Positions 36,703 to 45,864 of a stretch of DNA of 64,000 nt are shown piece after piece. Each line of letters starts with the position of its first letter. Position 1 is the stretch's first letter. The stretch is from Bacillota bacterium (GTDB lineage: Bacteria > Bacillota > Sulfobacillia > DUMF01). The translations under genes were made by a program, and so were the position numbers. The DNA is taken from NCBI GenBank assembly GCA_012840015.1, contig DUMF01000016.1, positions 59,267 to 123,266 on the forward strand, given 5' to 3'. Under the pieces are notes generated by a model. That model saw only the letters and a program-made list of their open reading frames with translations. It made no database searches and had not been told where the DNA came from.

Positions 36703-38298
36703 ATGAGGTTACTCAAGTTCAGCCTCCTCGGAACGGCTCTCCTCACGGTGTGGTTAATCAGGTCACCCACGGCTCTGGCAAAGGACCCACAGTATGAGGA
36801 CATCTATGGTCATTGGGCACAGACGTATATAACCGCTTTGTATGAAGAGGAATTGACTACGGGATACAGGTATGACTACCTGGCGATCATCAACGATTAT
36901 TACCGGACGCTGAGCCGGGGCTATTTCTTTCCTGATTCATGTTGCACGAAGGCCCAGTTCGTCACCCTGCTCGCCAAGGCATTCAGACTGGAGCCGCGTT
37001 ACCCTTCAACCCCGACATTCCGGGACGTACACCAGAATTACGCGCTTTTCGGACAGACCCCAGCATACGGTTACGTGGAAGCAGCTGCAGCTGCAGGCAT
37101 CGCCCTTGGGGATGAACGCCAATGCTTCCGCCCCGATTCACCCGTCACACGCCAAGAGGCAGTGGCACTTCTGTGCCGAAGCCTGGGGCTCACGTCGTAT
37201 GCGTGTTCCCTGCCCGAGGAAGAGGTATCGCGTTTGTTGGCTCACTTCTACGACTGCAACGCGGTCTCGGCTTGTTTCCGGAGAGACATGGCTGCCTCAA
37301 TAAAGCTCAAGATCATCGATGGCTATCCAGATGATACGCTGCGGCCTCACCGTTACCTCACTAGGGCCGAGGCCGCAACGATAGTCTACCGCTCATGCCT
37401 ATTCCGTGTGAAACCGAATCCGGAAGAGTTCTCACCAGACGGCGACGGTTTTGAAGACACTACCTCGATTGCTTTGACTCATCTCAAGAACCGGAATGTG
37501 AGTGCATGGGAAGTATGGGTGGAAGATTTTGCCGGTACCAGGCTGAGACTTCTCTCAAACGGTACTGGTGCCCAACCACCCCTCCAACTTTCGTGGGACG
37601 GCATTGGAGAAAACGGGCCCGTACCCGATGGCACATATCTCCTCAAAGGCTGGGTAAGAGATGCCAACGGTCAGCAATTCAATTGCGCTGCCACGCCGGT
37701 TTCGGTGCGAAGGCATATCCTGCGTGCAGCGGTGACTCCCCCCGTCGTCGAACCCGGCGGTAAGTTGCTGCTCCACGCGGCTACAGCTGCGCACGCCTCG
37801 AAGGTCACAGTGCGAGCAGTCCTGAATGGAGAGAGCTGGATAAAGACACTATCCCGAACAGATCAGGCAAACTGGTCAGGCGAATTGGCCATCCCGAGGG
37901 AGCAACCGGACGGAGCTCTATCGATTGAGTTCGTAGCGGACTACCCGAAAATCCAAAAGACAACAACAGTGCAGGTTGAAGTTTTTGAGCCATTGATCCT
38001 CACGGGGAGCATCGAACCAAATCCCGCTCAGGCGGGCTGTGAGGTGGAGATTAGCGCCTCTTGTTCCCCCAACGTGGTAAAGTCGTGGGTGGCACTGCCC
38101 TGGAACGAGGCGCTTGAACTCTCACAGGTTTCCTCTCGTGAGTGGAAGGTACGTTCGAGGATCCCCATCGGAACAGAGCGTGGCAATTACGCAGTAACCC
38201 TGTGGGCTGCCACCGTGCACAAAAGGGCTAGAATCAGTCTGGACCTCATGGTGGATGGGAGCATTCTCGAAGGTTTACTTATCACACTGACTGGTTAA
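36703..38298 (+). CDS. Secreted S-layer-homology protein with FlgD-like domain
   Basis: 531 residues. A signal peptide (basic MRLLK, hydrophobic core, cleavage probably after ALA near 26) precedes three SLH repeats (YEDIYGHWAQTYITALYE, FRDVHQNYALFG and a third ending GYPDDTLRPHRYLTRAEAATIVY). SLH domains bind secondary wall polymer. A FlgD/CHU-type Ig domain follows (FSPDGDGFEDTTSI ... WDGIGENGPVPDGTYLL), then one or two more beta-rich domains. Probably a cell-surface protein divergent from the Tad pilus operon; no enzyme domain is seen. Its 3' end overlaps the opposing yqeG by 24 bases. Confidence 0.88.
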   Translation: MRLLKFSLLGTALLTVWLIRSPTALAKDPQYEDIYGHWAQTYITALYEEELTTGYRYDYLAIINDYYRTLSRGYFFPDSCCTKAQFVTLLAKAFRLEPRYPSTPTFRDVHQNYALFGQTPAYGYVEAAAAAGIALGDERQCFRPDSPVTRQEAVALLCRSLGLTSYACSLPEEEVSRLLAHFYDCNAVSACFRRDMAASIKLKIIDGYPDDTLRPHRYLTRAEAATIVYRSCLFRVKPNPEEFSPDGDGFEDTTSIALTHLKNRNVSAWEVWVEDFAGTRLRLLSNGTGAQPPLQLSWDGIGENGPVPDGTYLLKGWVRDANGQQFNCAATPVSVRRHILRAAVTPPVVEPGGKLLLHAATAAHASKVTVRAVLNGESWIKTLSRTDQANWSGELAIPREQPDGALSIEFVADYPKIQKTTTVQVEVFEPLILTGSIEPNPAQAGCEVEISASCSPNVVKSWVALPWNEALELSQVSSREWKVRSRIPIGTERGNYAVTLWAATVHKRARISLDLMVDGSILEGLLITLTG

Positions 38299-38835
38299 AG
38301 CCCTGAGCTTGGGGAAAAGTCTACAGGCAAGCTTCTCTAAAAGGCGAGCCAACCTGGTCGTGGGAAACTCCCTGCTGCCCAAAGGACGTACTAATATTGT
38401 GTATGTACCGGCGAGATTACCGCCCAGTACGTCCGTAAACAATTGATCTCCGATGACAGCAGTTTCTGAAGGGCCCGTACCCATAGCTTTCATCGCCTGA
38501 ACGAACCCACGGGGGAACGGCTTGCGCGCGGAAGTCACCAGGCTCGCTCCGAGCTGTATGGCAAATTGCTCTGTCTCGCGGTTACTCAGGTTGTTGCTGA
38601 CGATGCAGCACTTAAAGCCTTTCGATCTCAGTTTTTTAAACCAATCGATTAAGAAAGGATCCGGTTTCCTTTTGCTCCACGCTACGAGCGTATTGTCAAG
38701 GTCAATGACCAGTCCCTTGATGCCCGAACTGGCAAGGCGACCGAGGTCAATGCAGAATATGCTCTCACAAAAGTCCTTAGGCAATATCCAGCTCTCGATG
38801 CGTGTCAAAATCCTAAAGCGTGGGTCGATATGCAC
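38275..38835 (-). CDS. yqeG: YqeG family HAD-IIIA phosphatase
   Basis: 186 residues. HAD motif I DLDNTLV (two catalytic Asp), motif II IVSNN, the Lys in TSARKPF and motif III IGDQLFTDVLGGN are intact. YqeG-type HAD phosphatases are broadly conserved in Bacillota; the substrate is not certain. GTG 38835 follows GAGAGGTGGG at 6 bases and starts the conserved region. The frame stays open upstream into the methylase gene, but that 172-codon extension matches nothing and would remove the intergenic promoter region. Confidence 0.85.
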   Translation of the reverse strand: MHIDPRFRILTRIESWILPKDFCESIFCIDLGRLASSGIKGLVIDLDNTLVAWSKRKPDPFLIDWFKKLRSKGFKCCIVSNNLSNRETEQFAIQLGASLVTSARKPFPRGFVQAMKAMGTGPSETAVIGDQLFTDVLGGNLAGTYTILVRPLGSREFPTTRLARLLEKLACRLFPKLRALTSQCDK

Positions 38836-39069
38836 AGCGTACCCACCTCTCTCCACTGGATTCAATGATACCACCGGGCCCGTTGCGGCTTGAAGTAAGC
38901 TCGAAGTCGCCCACGGGGATGTGCCGTCCCCGACAATAATAATGCTGGAGAAAAGAATGGAGAGTTTCTGCTCCTCCCACCGCTGCTCTAGCCGGCGCCG
39001 CCGCTTTCGCGCCAACAGCCAACTGAGGTTTGAAGGAAGTGTTAGGAGTCGCGTCGAAAGAGCGCTATT

Positions 39070-40827
39070 GTGACTGCTAATGCTCGTGGTAAAGTCTATA
39101 CGCCCAAAGACGTAGCTGCTCTTCTCGCGAAGGTTGCGATGGAGGAGCTGATCGCGGGAAACTTTTCCGGTCCGCAACTGCGGGTCATCGACCCCGCTTG
39201 CGGCGATGGCAGCCTGCTCATGGCTTTCCGAAACGAATTGCAGCGTCAAGAAAGAGGGTGGACAGTCGAGCTCTACGGTGTCGACAGCGATGGTGAAGCT
39301 GTCCGTAAATGCCTTCAGGCTCTGTCTGAGAGCAGCCAGGTCAAAGTACACCAGATGAACTTACTCGAGAAGCCTCCAGACGAACTACCCGGGTCACTCG
39401 GTACTAAATTCGAGCTGGTATTGGCAAACCCTCCCTTCATACGCCAGGAGGCTATTTCCCCCGCTCTGAAATCAGCCTTGAAGGCCCGCTTCCCACACTT
39501 CTCCAGCAGGTCAGATCTGTTCGTCTACTTCTTTCCGGCCATGGCAGCCTTGCTAAATGCTGGCGGGCTTTTGGCAGCAATAACCCCCTGGTCTTGGCTT
39601 GACGTTCAATACGGACAGCCTCTAAAGAGTTATCTACTCTCCACTTTTGCAATAAGGCGTATCATTTGTCCCGTGTCCGGCCGCTGGTTCCCTCAGGCAT
39701 CTATTCGCCCCATCATAGTGGTGCTCTCAAAAAAGGGAGTAACCCGGGGCATACCTCCGGCAATCAAGTTTCAGATAGCTGTTCACACTGAAAATAGAGG
39801 GTTCGAGTTGCACACCGTAAACACCCTTAGTCATGGAGAGATTCTCCATGGCGGCGCGGCGTCTGACAACATAGTCAATCGTAAGTGGAGTACTTTTTTC
39901 TATGCACAAACCATCGTCTCCAAACTCGAAAGCGCTATCAGCAAGCAAGGGTTAAGTGTCAAAGACGTGGCGGCCGTACGCTTCGGCGTCAAGACCGGAG
40001 CGAACGAGTTCTTTTACTTCAAACCTTCTCTTTACGGTTCCACTGTGAATGCTTTAGGCATTCCGGTAAATGGTTGTTCCTCTGTACCGGTTATCAAAAG
40101 CCTCCGTCATGTGCGCACCTATGTGGTAGAACCAAGCATGTTGACGTACCGCTGCATATGGCTTCCCATGAACGAGGCCTTGCTTAGGCCAGAGGAGCTT
40201 CGATACATCGAGTGGGGAGAATCGATGGGTTTCCACCGGCGTCCTTCCTGTCGCGGGCGGCGGCCCTGGTACGTACTACAACGCCCGCCTGCCGATCTCG
40301 TAGTGCCGATGTCCAGGGGAGCTCGGCTGGGGTCGCCACTGTTGCTCACCCAGGCATCAGTACCAGGACCAGGTCAGGAACCAGGTCAACAACCAGTCAT
40401 AGATGCCAGACTTTATGCAATGGAGGCCACTGGCTTGGCGCCAGTTTTGCTCGGCGCTTTGCTAAATTCTACCGTCACGTGGCTTTTAATCGAGCTTAGG
40501 GGTAGGCCTCTCGCTGGCAATCTACCCCTGTTGGACTTGAAGATTTACGAGCTGGAAAGCATTCCGCTGCCGAACCCGAATTGTACGCACAAGCGCGTGT
40601 ACGACGAGTTCGAACTGACGTTTAGAGGAATGCTGAGCCGCCCTATGTACGATGTTTTCAGGGAAGTGACTCTCGAGGACCGGCATCGTCTGGATCGACT
40701 CTTCCTGGAATGGGTCGGCATCACCGGTACTGCCGCTCAGCATGCCCTCGTAGAAACGTATGACATGCTTTGCTCAAAAGTGAAAGAAAGGCTGAACACG
40801 CGCCGGGTCAACGCCGCGCCGTGCTAA
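39070..40827 (+). CDS. N6-adenine DNA methyltransferase, apparently orphan
   Basis: 585 residues. N-terminal KVYTPKDVAALLAKVA, SAM motif I VIDPACGDGSLL (39-50), catalytic motif IV LANPPFIRQE (119-128, NPPF) and a large C-terminal region with target-recognition-like segments. This is the layout of gamma-type or Eco57I-like adenine methylases. No nuclease domain, specificity subunit or restriction gene is adjacent. It could be epigenetic or the remnant of a restriction system. GTG 39070 is the first in-frame start after a stop and has only a weak GAAAGAG site. The 3' end overlaps sigK by 20 bases. Confidence 0.83.
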   Translation: MTANARGKVYTPKDVAALLAKVAMEELIAGNFSGPQLRVIDPACGDGSLLMAFRNELQRQERGWTVELYGVDSDGEAVRKCLQALSESSQVKVHQMNLLEKPPDELPGSLGTKFELVLANPPFIRQEAISPALKSALKARFPHFSSRSDLFVYFFPAMAALLNAGGLLAAITPWSWLDVQYGQPLKSYLLSTFAIRRIICPVSGRWFPQASIRPIIVVLSKKGVTRGIPPAIKFQIAVHTENRGFELHTVNTLSHGEILHGGAASDNIVNRKWSTFFYAQTIVSKLESAISKQGLSVKDVAAVRFGVKTGANEFFYFKPSLYGSTVNALGIPVNGCSSVPVIKSLRHVRTYVVEPSMLTYRCIWLPMNEALLRPEELRYIEWGESMGFHRRPSCRGRRPWYVLQRPPADLVVPMSRGARLGSPLLLTQASVPGPGQEPGQQPVIDARLYAMEATGLAPVLLGALLNSTVTWLLIELRGRPLAGNLPLLDLKIYELESIPLPNPNCTHKRVYDEFELTFRGMLSRPMYDVFREVTLEDRHRLDRLFLEWVGITGTAAQHALVETYDMLCSKVKERLNTRRVNAAPC

Positions 40828-41497
40828 GCATGTTTCCCACGTTCTGCACTGCTCTTTTCTCTATCCGGGAGACATACGAGCGCGAAATCCCGAGTAACCT
40901 CGCTATCTCCCATTGGGTTTTCCGCTTACCGCCGTTCAGGCCGTATCTAAGTGTTAGTACCCTTCGCTCTTTGTCGTTGAGTTTCTCTACCCTCTCCAAA
41001 AGCCTCTCGCGTTCAAGCCTGTTTTCTACTTCCTCGAGGATCACGTCAGGTTCGCTGCCGAGCACGTCAATCAGCGCCACCTCGTTGCCTTCTTTATCCA
41101 CACCGACCGGTTCATAAAGCCCGACCTCGTTGCGGTTTTTCTTGACAGATCTTAGGTACATAAGGATCTCGTTTTCAATGCACCTGGCCGCGTATGTGGC
41201 TAACCGGGTTCCCTGGCCACGTTTAAACGTATTGATACCTTTTATTAAGCCTATTACTCCTATCGAAATGAGGTCCTCTACGTCACACTGCTCCACGTCA
41301 AATTTCTTTACGATGTGAGCAACCAATCTCAAATTACGCTCTATAAGTATGTTTCGAGCCTCGACATCCCCCTTCTCCCATAGACTAATATACTTCGATT
41401 CCTCGCTTGGGCTCAGCGGCTGCGGGAAAGTACTGCCCCCATTTACGTATCCACGGAGCCACCCCAACACTTGAATTAGAAGATCTAGAATAAACAA
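40808..41497 (-). CDS. sigK: RNA polymerase sporulation sigma factor SigK
   Basis: 229 residues. Late mother-cell sigma factor. The hydrophobic N-terminus (LFILDLLIQVLGW) resembles a pro-sequence. The conserved body begins FPQPLSPSEESKYISLWEKGD (in part), with region 2 RNLRLVAHIVKKF, EDLISIGVIGLIKGI, YAARCIENEILMYLR and region 4 LNDKERRVLTLRYGL ... EIARLLGISRSYVSRIEKRA. The gene is uninterrupted, with no skin-type element. The TTG at 41497 has GGGGGTG ahead; a GTG at 41530 is in frame but overlaps the promoter spacing and has no ribosome site. Confidence 0.93.
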   Translation of the reverse strand: MFILDLLIQVLGWLRGYVNGGSTFPQPLSPSEESKYISLWEKGDVEARNILIERNLRLVAHIVKKFDVEQCDVEDLISIGVIGLIKGINTFKRGQGTRLATYAARCIENEILMYLRSVKKNRNEVGLYEPVGVDKEGNEVALIDVLGSEPDVILEEVENRLERERLLERVEKLNDKERRVLTLRYGLNGGKRKTQWEIARLLGISRSYVSRIEKRAVQNVGNMLSTARR

Positions 41498-41535
41498 ATC
41501 AGCACCCCCGCGTATGGTTTGGAGAGTCACCTGAG

Positions 41536-41543
41536 ATTATATG
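41536..41543 (-). promoter_or_regulatory. Candidate sigma-E type -10 of sigK
   Basis: CATATAAT on the minus strand matches the sigma-E -10 (CATACAAT) at 7 of 8 positions and also contains a perfect TATAAT. The -35 14 bases upstream (GCACCCA) is weak. Position is right for sigK, about 39 bases ahead of its start. Confidence 0.4.
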
Positions 41544-41583
41544 TGCCACGTTTGCCCTGGGTGCATACTTCTTGTCGAGAAAG

Positions 41584-43227
41584 TCATCGTTCGTTCAGAA
41601 TCGCGCCCATTAGCTCTTTGAATGCAGGTGCTGCCGCGCTCCCTCCGTAACCACCCTCTTCCACGAAAATGCACGCGGCGTACCTGGGCTGGTCAGAAGG
41701 CGCGTAACCGCTGAACCATGAGTGAAGTACCTTCTCCCCGTTTTCCCCCACTTTTCCGGTTTCTGCCGACCCCGTCTTGCCCGCACACCCCAGTACCGGG
41801 ATGAAAGCGGCGGCTCCCGTTCTACCTGGCTGAACGGCAAGCGACATCGCCCCCTGCAGCCAAATCGCCGTAGCCTCCGAGAGCACCCTCACTCCCTCCT
41901 TCTGCTCCGTGTAGGGTATGGCGTGCCCCTTCTCATCTACCCACCTCGATATGAGCCGCGGCTCGTGATAAATACCCCCGGCCGCGATGGTGGCAGTAAT
42001 GGCTGCAATCTGCAGCGGAGTCACTGTAATCGCTCCCTGGCCTATGGATATGTTGGCGAGATCCCCGAGGTAAAGCGATGTGGGGTCGGGTAAGCAGCCT
42101 GCTTGTTCATCCGGCAACCCTAGCTCTGTCTTCTTCCCCAGGCCTAGCCTCGCTGCATACGAAAGCAGCCTCCGTGCCCCGCACCTCCGACCCAGTTCGA
42201 TAAAAGTAACGTTGCAGGACTGGGCGAAGGCTTCTTCAAGGCTAATACGCCCATGCCCCCCGGCCTTCGAACAGCCGATTGTGGTCGAGCCGATCGAAGC
42301 TTTGCCATCACAACTGAAGACTTCTCCAGGTCGGGTAAGCCTTTCTTCCAAAGCACAGGCTACTGTGACGAGTTTGAACACTGACCCAGGCGTATATGCC
42401 TGAACAGCCCTATTTAAGAACGGTGAGTCGGGTTGTTGAAGATAATCCGCGAGGCTGTTCTGATCAAAACCAGGCGTTGAAGCCATGGCCACTACATCCC
42501 CGGTGGCAACTTCTAACACTACACCTGCTGAGGGACGTTTCGTCCCTGCCAAAGTCGCTTCCAGCACAGCCTGTATCTTCTTGTCTATTGTTAAGTAAAC
42601 ACCAGTAGTCTCAGAGGAGCTCTCCACTACGTGGAAACTCAACCATGGTATCCGCTCTCCAGATCCATCCGCGTAGGCAGTAAGGCGCCGTGGCTTTTTG
42701 CGTGTCAATAACTCGTCTGCCGCCAGCTCGATTCCAGCCACGCCGCGATTCTCGGCCATATCCGCTAAGTAACCCACGACGTGGCGTGCTATGGATCCAC
42801 TGCCATATCGCATTTTCGTGTTGACCGGAATGATCCCGACCGCCAAGAAGTTCTCCAGACCAACCGCGTTTTTTACGTTTTCGAGCTTCTCTGGATCACA
42901 GGTAGCTACGTACGGTTTATGATCACCCGGGTTTTTTATCCCCAACTGCGTCAATATATTTTCGCTGAGCTCTTGATCGGCACACAAGGTGGGAAAAACA
43001 GCTACGGCAGGCGTCCAGCTTGGGGCGTTCAATGGAGCTCCGTTCCGATCGAATATCTCTCCACGGGCAGGCTCAAGGAACACACTTTGGGCCCTCTGTT
43101 CTATCGCGGCCTCTGCCAATGCCCTACCCTCCAGGCAGCAAATGGCGAATAACCTCAAACAAAGCAGGCCCAAACAAACAGCGCTCAACAGTGCACACGA
43201 ATATGCTCGAACCCGTGAATCAGTCAT
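41584..43227 (-). CDS. Class B penicillin-binding protein transpeptidase
   Basis: About 547 residues: one N-terminal membrane helix, a dimerisation domain (EPARGEIFDRNGAPL) and a transpeptidase domain with SVFK (about 282-285), SCN (338-340) and GKTGSAETG motifs, all intact. It crosslinks peptidoglycan. Place directly upstream of sigK and lack of PASTA domains suggest a sporulation or elongation role (SpoVD/PbpH-like); that is inference. ATG 43227 is chosen; a GTG 6 codons earlier is possible. Confidence 0.9.
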   Translation of the reverse strand: MTDSRVRAYSCALLSAVCLGLLCLRLFAICCLEGRALAEAAIEQRAQSVFLEPARGEIFDRNGAPLNAPSWTPAVAVFPTLCADQELSENILTQLGIKNPGDHKPYVATCDPEKLENVKNAVGLENFLAVGIIPVNTKMRYGSGSIARHVVGYLADMAENRGVAGIELAADELLTRKKPRRLTAYADGSGERIPWLSFHVVESSSETTGVYLTIDKKIQAVLEATLAGTKRPSAGVVLEVATGDVVAMASTPGFDQNSLADYLQQPDSPFLNRAVQAYTPGSVFKLVTVACALEERLTRPGEVFSCDGKASIGSTTIGCSKAGGHGRISLEEAFAQSCNVTFIELGRRCGARRLLSYAARLGLGKKTELGLPDEQAGCLPDPTSLYLGDLANISIGQGAITVTPLQIAAITATIAAGGIYHEPRLISRWVDEKGHAIPYTEQKEGVRVLSEATAIWLQGAMSLAVQPGRTGAAAFIPVLGCAGKTGSAETGKVGENGEKVLHSWFSGYAPSDQPRYAACIFVEEGGYGGSAAAPAFKELMGAILNER

Positions 43228-43256
43228 CAATACTATGCTGACCACAGGCTCTAGGG

Positions 43257-44186
43257 TTAATTCAACACTCTTGACAAATAAGCCAGCAAATTCTCACCCA
43301 TCACCATCCGTATGTTCTCTTCAGACCAACCCCTTCTGGCAAGTTCTTCCCCTATGCACTGCATCCGAGATGGAGCTTCAAGTCCTATGGGAGTACGCTC
43401 GATTCCATCAAAGTCAGAGCCCAAACCTACGGCAGCGAAACCGGCAACCTCCGCCGCGTGCTCGAGATGGTCTACGACTGCTCTGACTCCAACCTCTTCT
43501 TCCTCTTTTGAGAGGAACGCTGGGTAGAAGTTTATGCCCACGTATCCGCCGGCCTTCCCTAGGGCTTTGAGCTGATCGTCGTCGAGGTTACGCTTATGGT
43601 CCCTTAGGGCCCTGCATGAGGAGTGAGACGCTATGATGGGAGCTTTCGAAATCTCCAGAACGTCCCAGAAACCCGCTTCCGAGAGGTGCGAGACGTCGAT
43701 GGCCATGCCCAGCCGGTTCATCTCGTGGACGACCTCCGCCCCAAAGGAACTCAGCCCCCCGCCTGCCCTGTCGTCTCCAACACCCTCTGCTATGTCGTTT
43801 CTTTGGTTCCACGTCAAGGTAATGAGTCTTACACCCAACCGGTACAAAGCCCGAAGAACGGCAAGGTCGCCAGAGATCGCCTCTCCTCCTTCTACCGCAA
43901 GTAGCGCTCCCAGGCGGCGCTCCTCGCCTCTTAAGATGCGCAGTACATCTTCTCTACCAAGAACAGGAGTCGCGCCAGCCCCCACTACAAGTCGTTCAAA
44001 GGCATCTATCTGCTGTAAGCATCTTTTCAAACTGAGTTCTGGTTTGAACTGAGGTTCGATGAAGCAAGCAAACACCTGTAACACGACTCCTCCATCGAAC
44101 CACTCCTTTAGGTCCAGTGTAGATTGCCGCTGCCCCATCAGCCGCTTCGATATAGTGTCACAATGGGCGTCAGCTACCCGCCACAT
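43257..44186 (-). CDS. Membrane dipeptidase family (M19) metallopeptidase
   Basis: 309 residues. Amidohydrolase-fold zinc dipeptidase. DAHCD (His and Asp ligands, near 7-11), AVEGGEA (bridging Glu near 99), AIDVSHLSEAGFWD (His) and IIASHSSCRALRDHKRN (His and substrate Arg) are intact, as is VGLGSDFDGIE. No signal peptide, so probably cytoplasmic. Start overlaps the helicase end by 17 bases. Related proteins cleave D- or L-dipeptides; wall-peptide recycling would fit the neighbouring PBP but is not shown. Confidence 0.9.
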   Translation of the reverse strand: MWRVADAHCDTISKRLMGQRQSTLDLKEWFDGGVVLQVFACFIEPQFKPELSLKRCLQQIDAFERLVVGAGATPVLGREDVLRILRGEERRLGALLAVEGGEAISGDLAVLRALYRLGVRLITLTWNQRNDIAEGVGDDRAGGGLSSFGAEVVHEMNRLGMAIDVSHLSEAGFWDVLEISKAPIIASHSSCRALRDHKRNLDDDQLKALGKAGGYVGINFYPAFLSKEEEEVGVRAVVDHLEHAAEVAGFAAVGLGSDFDGIERTPIGLEAPSRMQCIGEELARRGWSEENIRMVMGENLLAYLSRVLN

Positions 44187-45864
44187 TTGAAGAATCCCTC
44201 CAGCTTTCGTGAATGATGTACCGGTAGCCTTGCTCTACGAGGAAAGACTGCCGTTTCCTGGCAAACTCTTCTTCCTTGGTATTCACGCTTATCAAAGTGT
44301 AGAAATAGGCTGGTCCTCCATCCGCCTTGGGTCTGAGAATCCTCCCAAGGCGTTGAGCCTCTTCCTGTCTGCTTCCGAATGAACCGGATAGTTGGATCGC
44401 AACCCTAGCCTCGGGCAAATCAACAGAGAAATTGGCTACCTTGGACACGACCAGGCAGCTGATATCCCCGTTTCGCAAGCTCTGGTACAGACGCGTCCTC
44501 TCATCGGAAGACGTGCGGCCGGTAACCAGAGGTATCCCTAGCCGAGAGGCCACTTTCCTTAACTGGCTAACGAATTGACCGATAACGAGCACCCGATCCC
44601 CTTTGTGCCGAGCCAGTAGCCTTTCCAGCACCTTCAACTTTTCGGGATTCTCTGCCGCCAGCCTGAAACGAAGCCTCTCGCCGGCAGCAGAATAGCGTTC
44701 CCTATACTCCGGTTCCATTCCAATCCGTATCTCATGGCACTCTGCCTGAGCGATCCAGCCCGCCTTTTCAAGGCTCTTCCATCCCACTTCCAGTTTCTTG
44801 GGCCCGATGAGGGTAAAAACGTCAGCCTCTCTGCCGTCTTCCCTGAGCAAAGTAGCAGTCAGGCCTAATCTCCTGACTGCTTGGATGTGAGCTGTAAACC
44901 GGAAAACGGGTGCTGGTAGCAAGTGAACCTCATCGTAAATTACGAGCCCCCAATTTCCACTACGGAACAACTCCAGATGCGAATAGCCTGCGCCACGTCT
45001 GTGGGTCAGCATCTGGTAAGTGGTGACCGTAACGGGTTTTACTTGTTTAATATCCCCCGTATACTCGCCCGTAAGGAGGCTGGGCAAATCAGTCTTGTCC
45101 TCGATCTCCCATAGCCATTGACGCACGGCTGTAGTACTTGCAGTCAAGATGAGGGTATTGGTGGAAGCGCGCGCCATTACAGCTATCCCGACTATGGTCT
45201 TGCCGGCACCGCAAGGCAATACCACGATGCCACTTCCTCCGTGTTCGGTTCCTCCTCCCCAGAAGCTCTCCACCGCCTGCAGCTGGTACCGGCGCAGTGC
45301 GAATGGTTTGCCAGAGCGCGTCCGCTCCAGGAGCCTCACAGGGAGAACGCCTCCCTCCACGTAACCAGCGAGATCCTTCACAGGATACCCGAGCTGCACA
45401 CAGGCAATCTTGATCGCGCCCCGGTTCGCTTCCTCTACCCAGCAGCTCGAAGCATCCCGTCTCCCCCCTAGAAGAGTCCTGACGCATTCATATTCCATCA
45501 ACTTTTCGAGTAAAGCAGGATCGGCGGATTCCAAAGCCAGGCGCCCCTCCCGCCGAACCAGTCTGAGGACTCCGTAGCTGCCACAAGTCTGGGCTATATC
45601 TCGCTTGAGTCTCTCCCCCAAAGGGTACTTCGCAAAGCGCTCGAGTGATTCTAAGATGGATTGAGCGCTGAGCCCTCGATCGGCTGCGCTCCACAGCGTG
45701 GCCTTTGTCATCCTATACGTGTGCACGTGAGGGGGAGCGCTGACCAGCTCAGCAAACTGCGCAACCTCTTCCCGAGCAGCTTCACACTTGGGATTGCTAA
45801 GTTCGAGCAGCACTGTCCAGTCCTTCTGGACTATGAGTGGCCCATCGCGCCGGTTTGCATCCAT
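44170..45864 (-). CDS. XPB/Ssl2-like superfamily 2 DNA helicase
   Basis: 564 residues. The N-terminal domain (about 1-180) is of the XPB-associated type. The helicase core has LRRYQLQAVESFW, Walker A LPCGAGKT (216-223), DEVH (311-314), GLTATLLREDGRE containing the XPB RED motif, and the C-terminal helicase motifs (SFGSRQEEAQRLGRILRPK). Bacterial XPB homologues unwind DNA 3' to 5' and are found in actinobacteria, spirochaetes and some Bacillota. No partner nuclease (Bax1-type) is adjacent. ATG 45864 follows GGGGAA and lies directly after the permease stop. Confidence 0.9.
   Translation of the reverse strand: MDANRRDGPLIVQKDWTVLLELSNPKCEAAREEVAQFAELVSAPPHVHTYRMTKATLWSAADRGLSAQSILESLERFAKYPLGERLKRDIAQTCGSYGVLRLVRREGRLALESADPALLEKLMEYECVRTLLGGRRDASSCWVEEANRGAIKIACVQLGYPVKDLAGYVEGGVLPVRLLERTRSGKPFALRRYQLQAVESFWGGGTEHGGSGIVVLPCGAGKTIVGIAVMARASTNTLILTASTTAVRQWLWEIEDKTDLPSLLTGEYTGDIKQVKPVTVTTYQMLTHRRGAGYSHLELFRSGNWGLVIYDEVHLLPAPVFRFTAHIQAVRRLGLTATLLREDGREADVFTLIGPKKLEVGWKSLEKAGWIAQAECHEIRIGMEPEYRERYSAAGERLRFRLAAENPEKLKVLERLLARHKGDRVLVIGQFVSQLRKVASRLGIPLVTGRTSSDERTRLYQSLRNGDISCLVVSKVANFSVDLPEARVAIQLSGSFGSRQEEAQRLGRILRPKADGGPAYFYTLISVNTKEEEFARKRQSFLVEQGYRYIIHESWRDSSNVAGS

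Noticed and set aside
38836..39351. N-terminal extension of yqeG running into the methylase gene
   Set aside because: Extension resembles no HAD protein, would be antisense to the methylase 5' end, and a good GTG start with a ribosome site lies at 38835.
40808..41497. Skin-type interruption of sigK
   Set aside because: The frame is continuous from the pro-sequence to the C-terminus.
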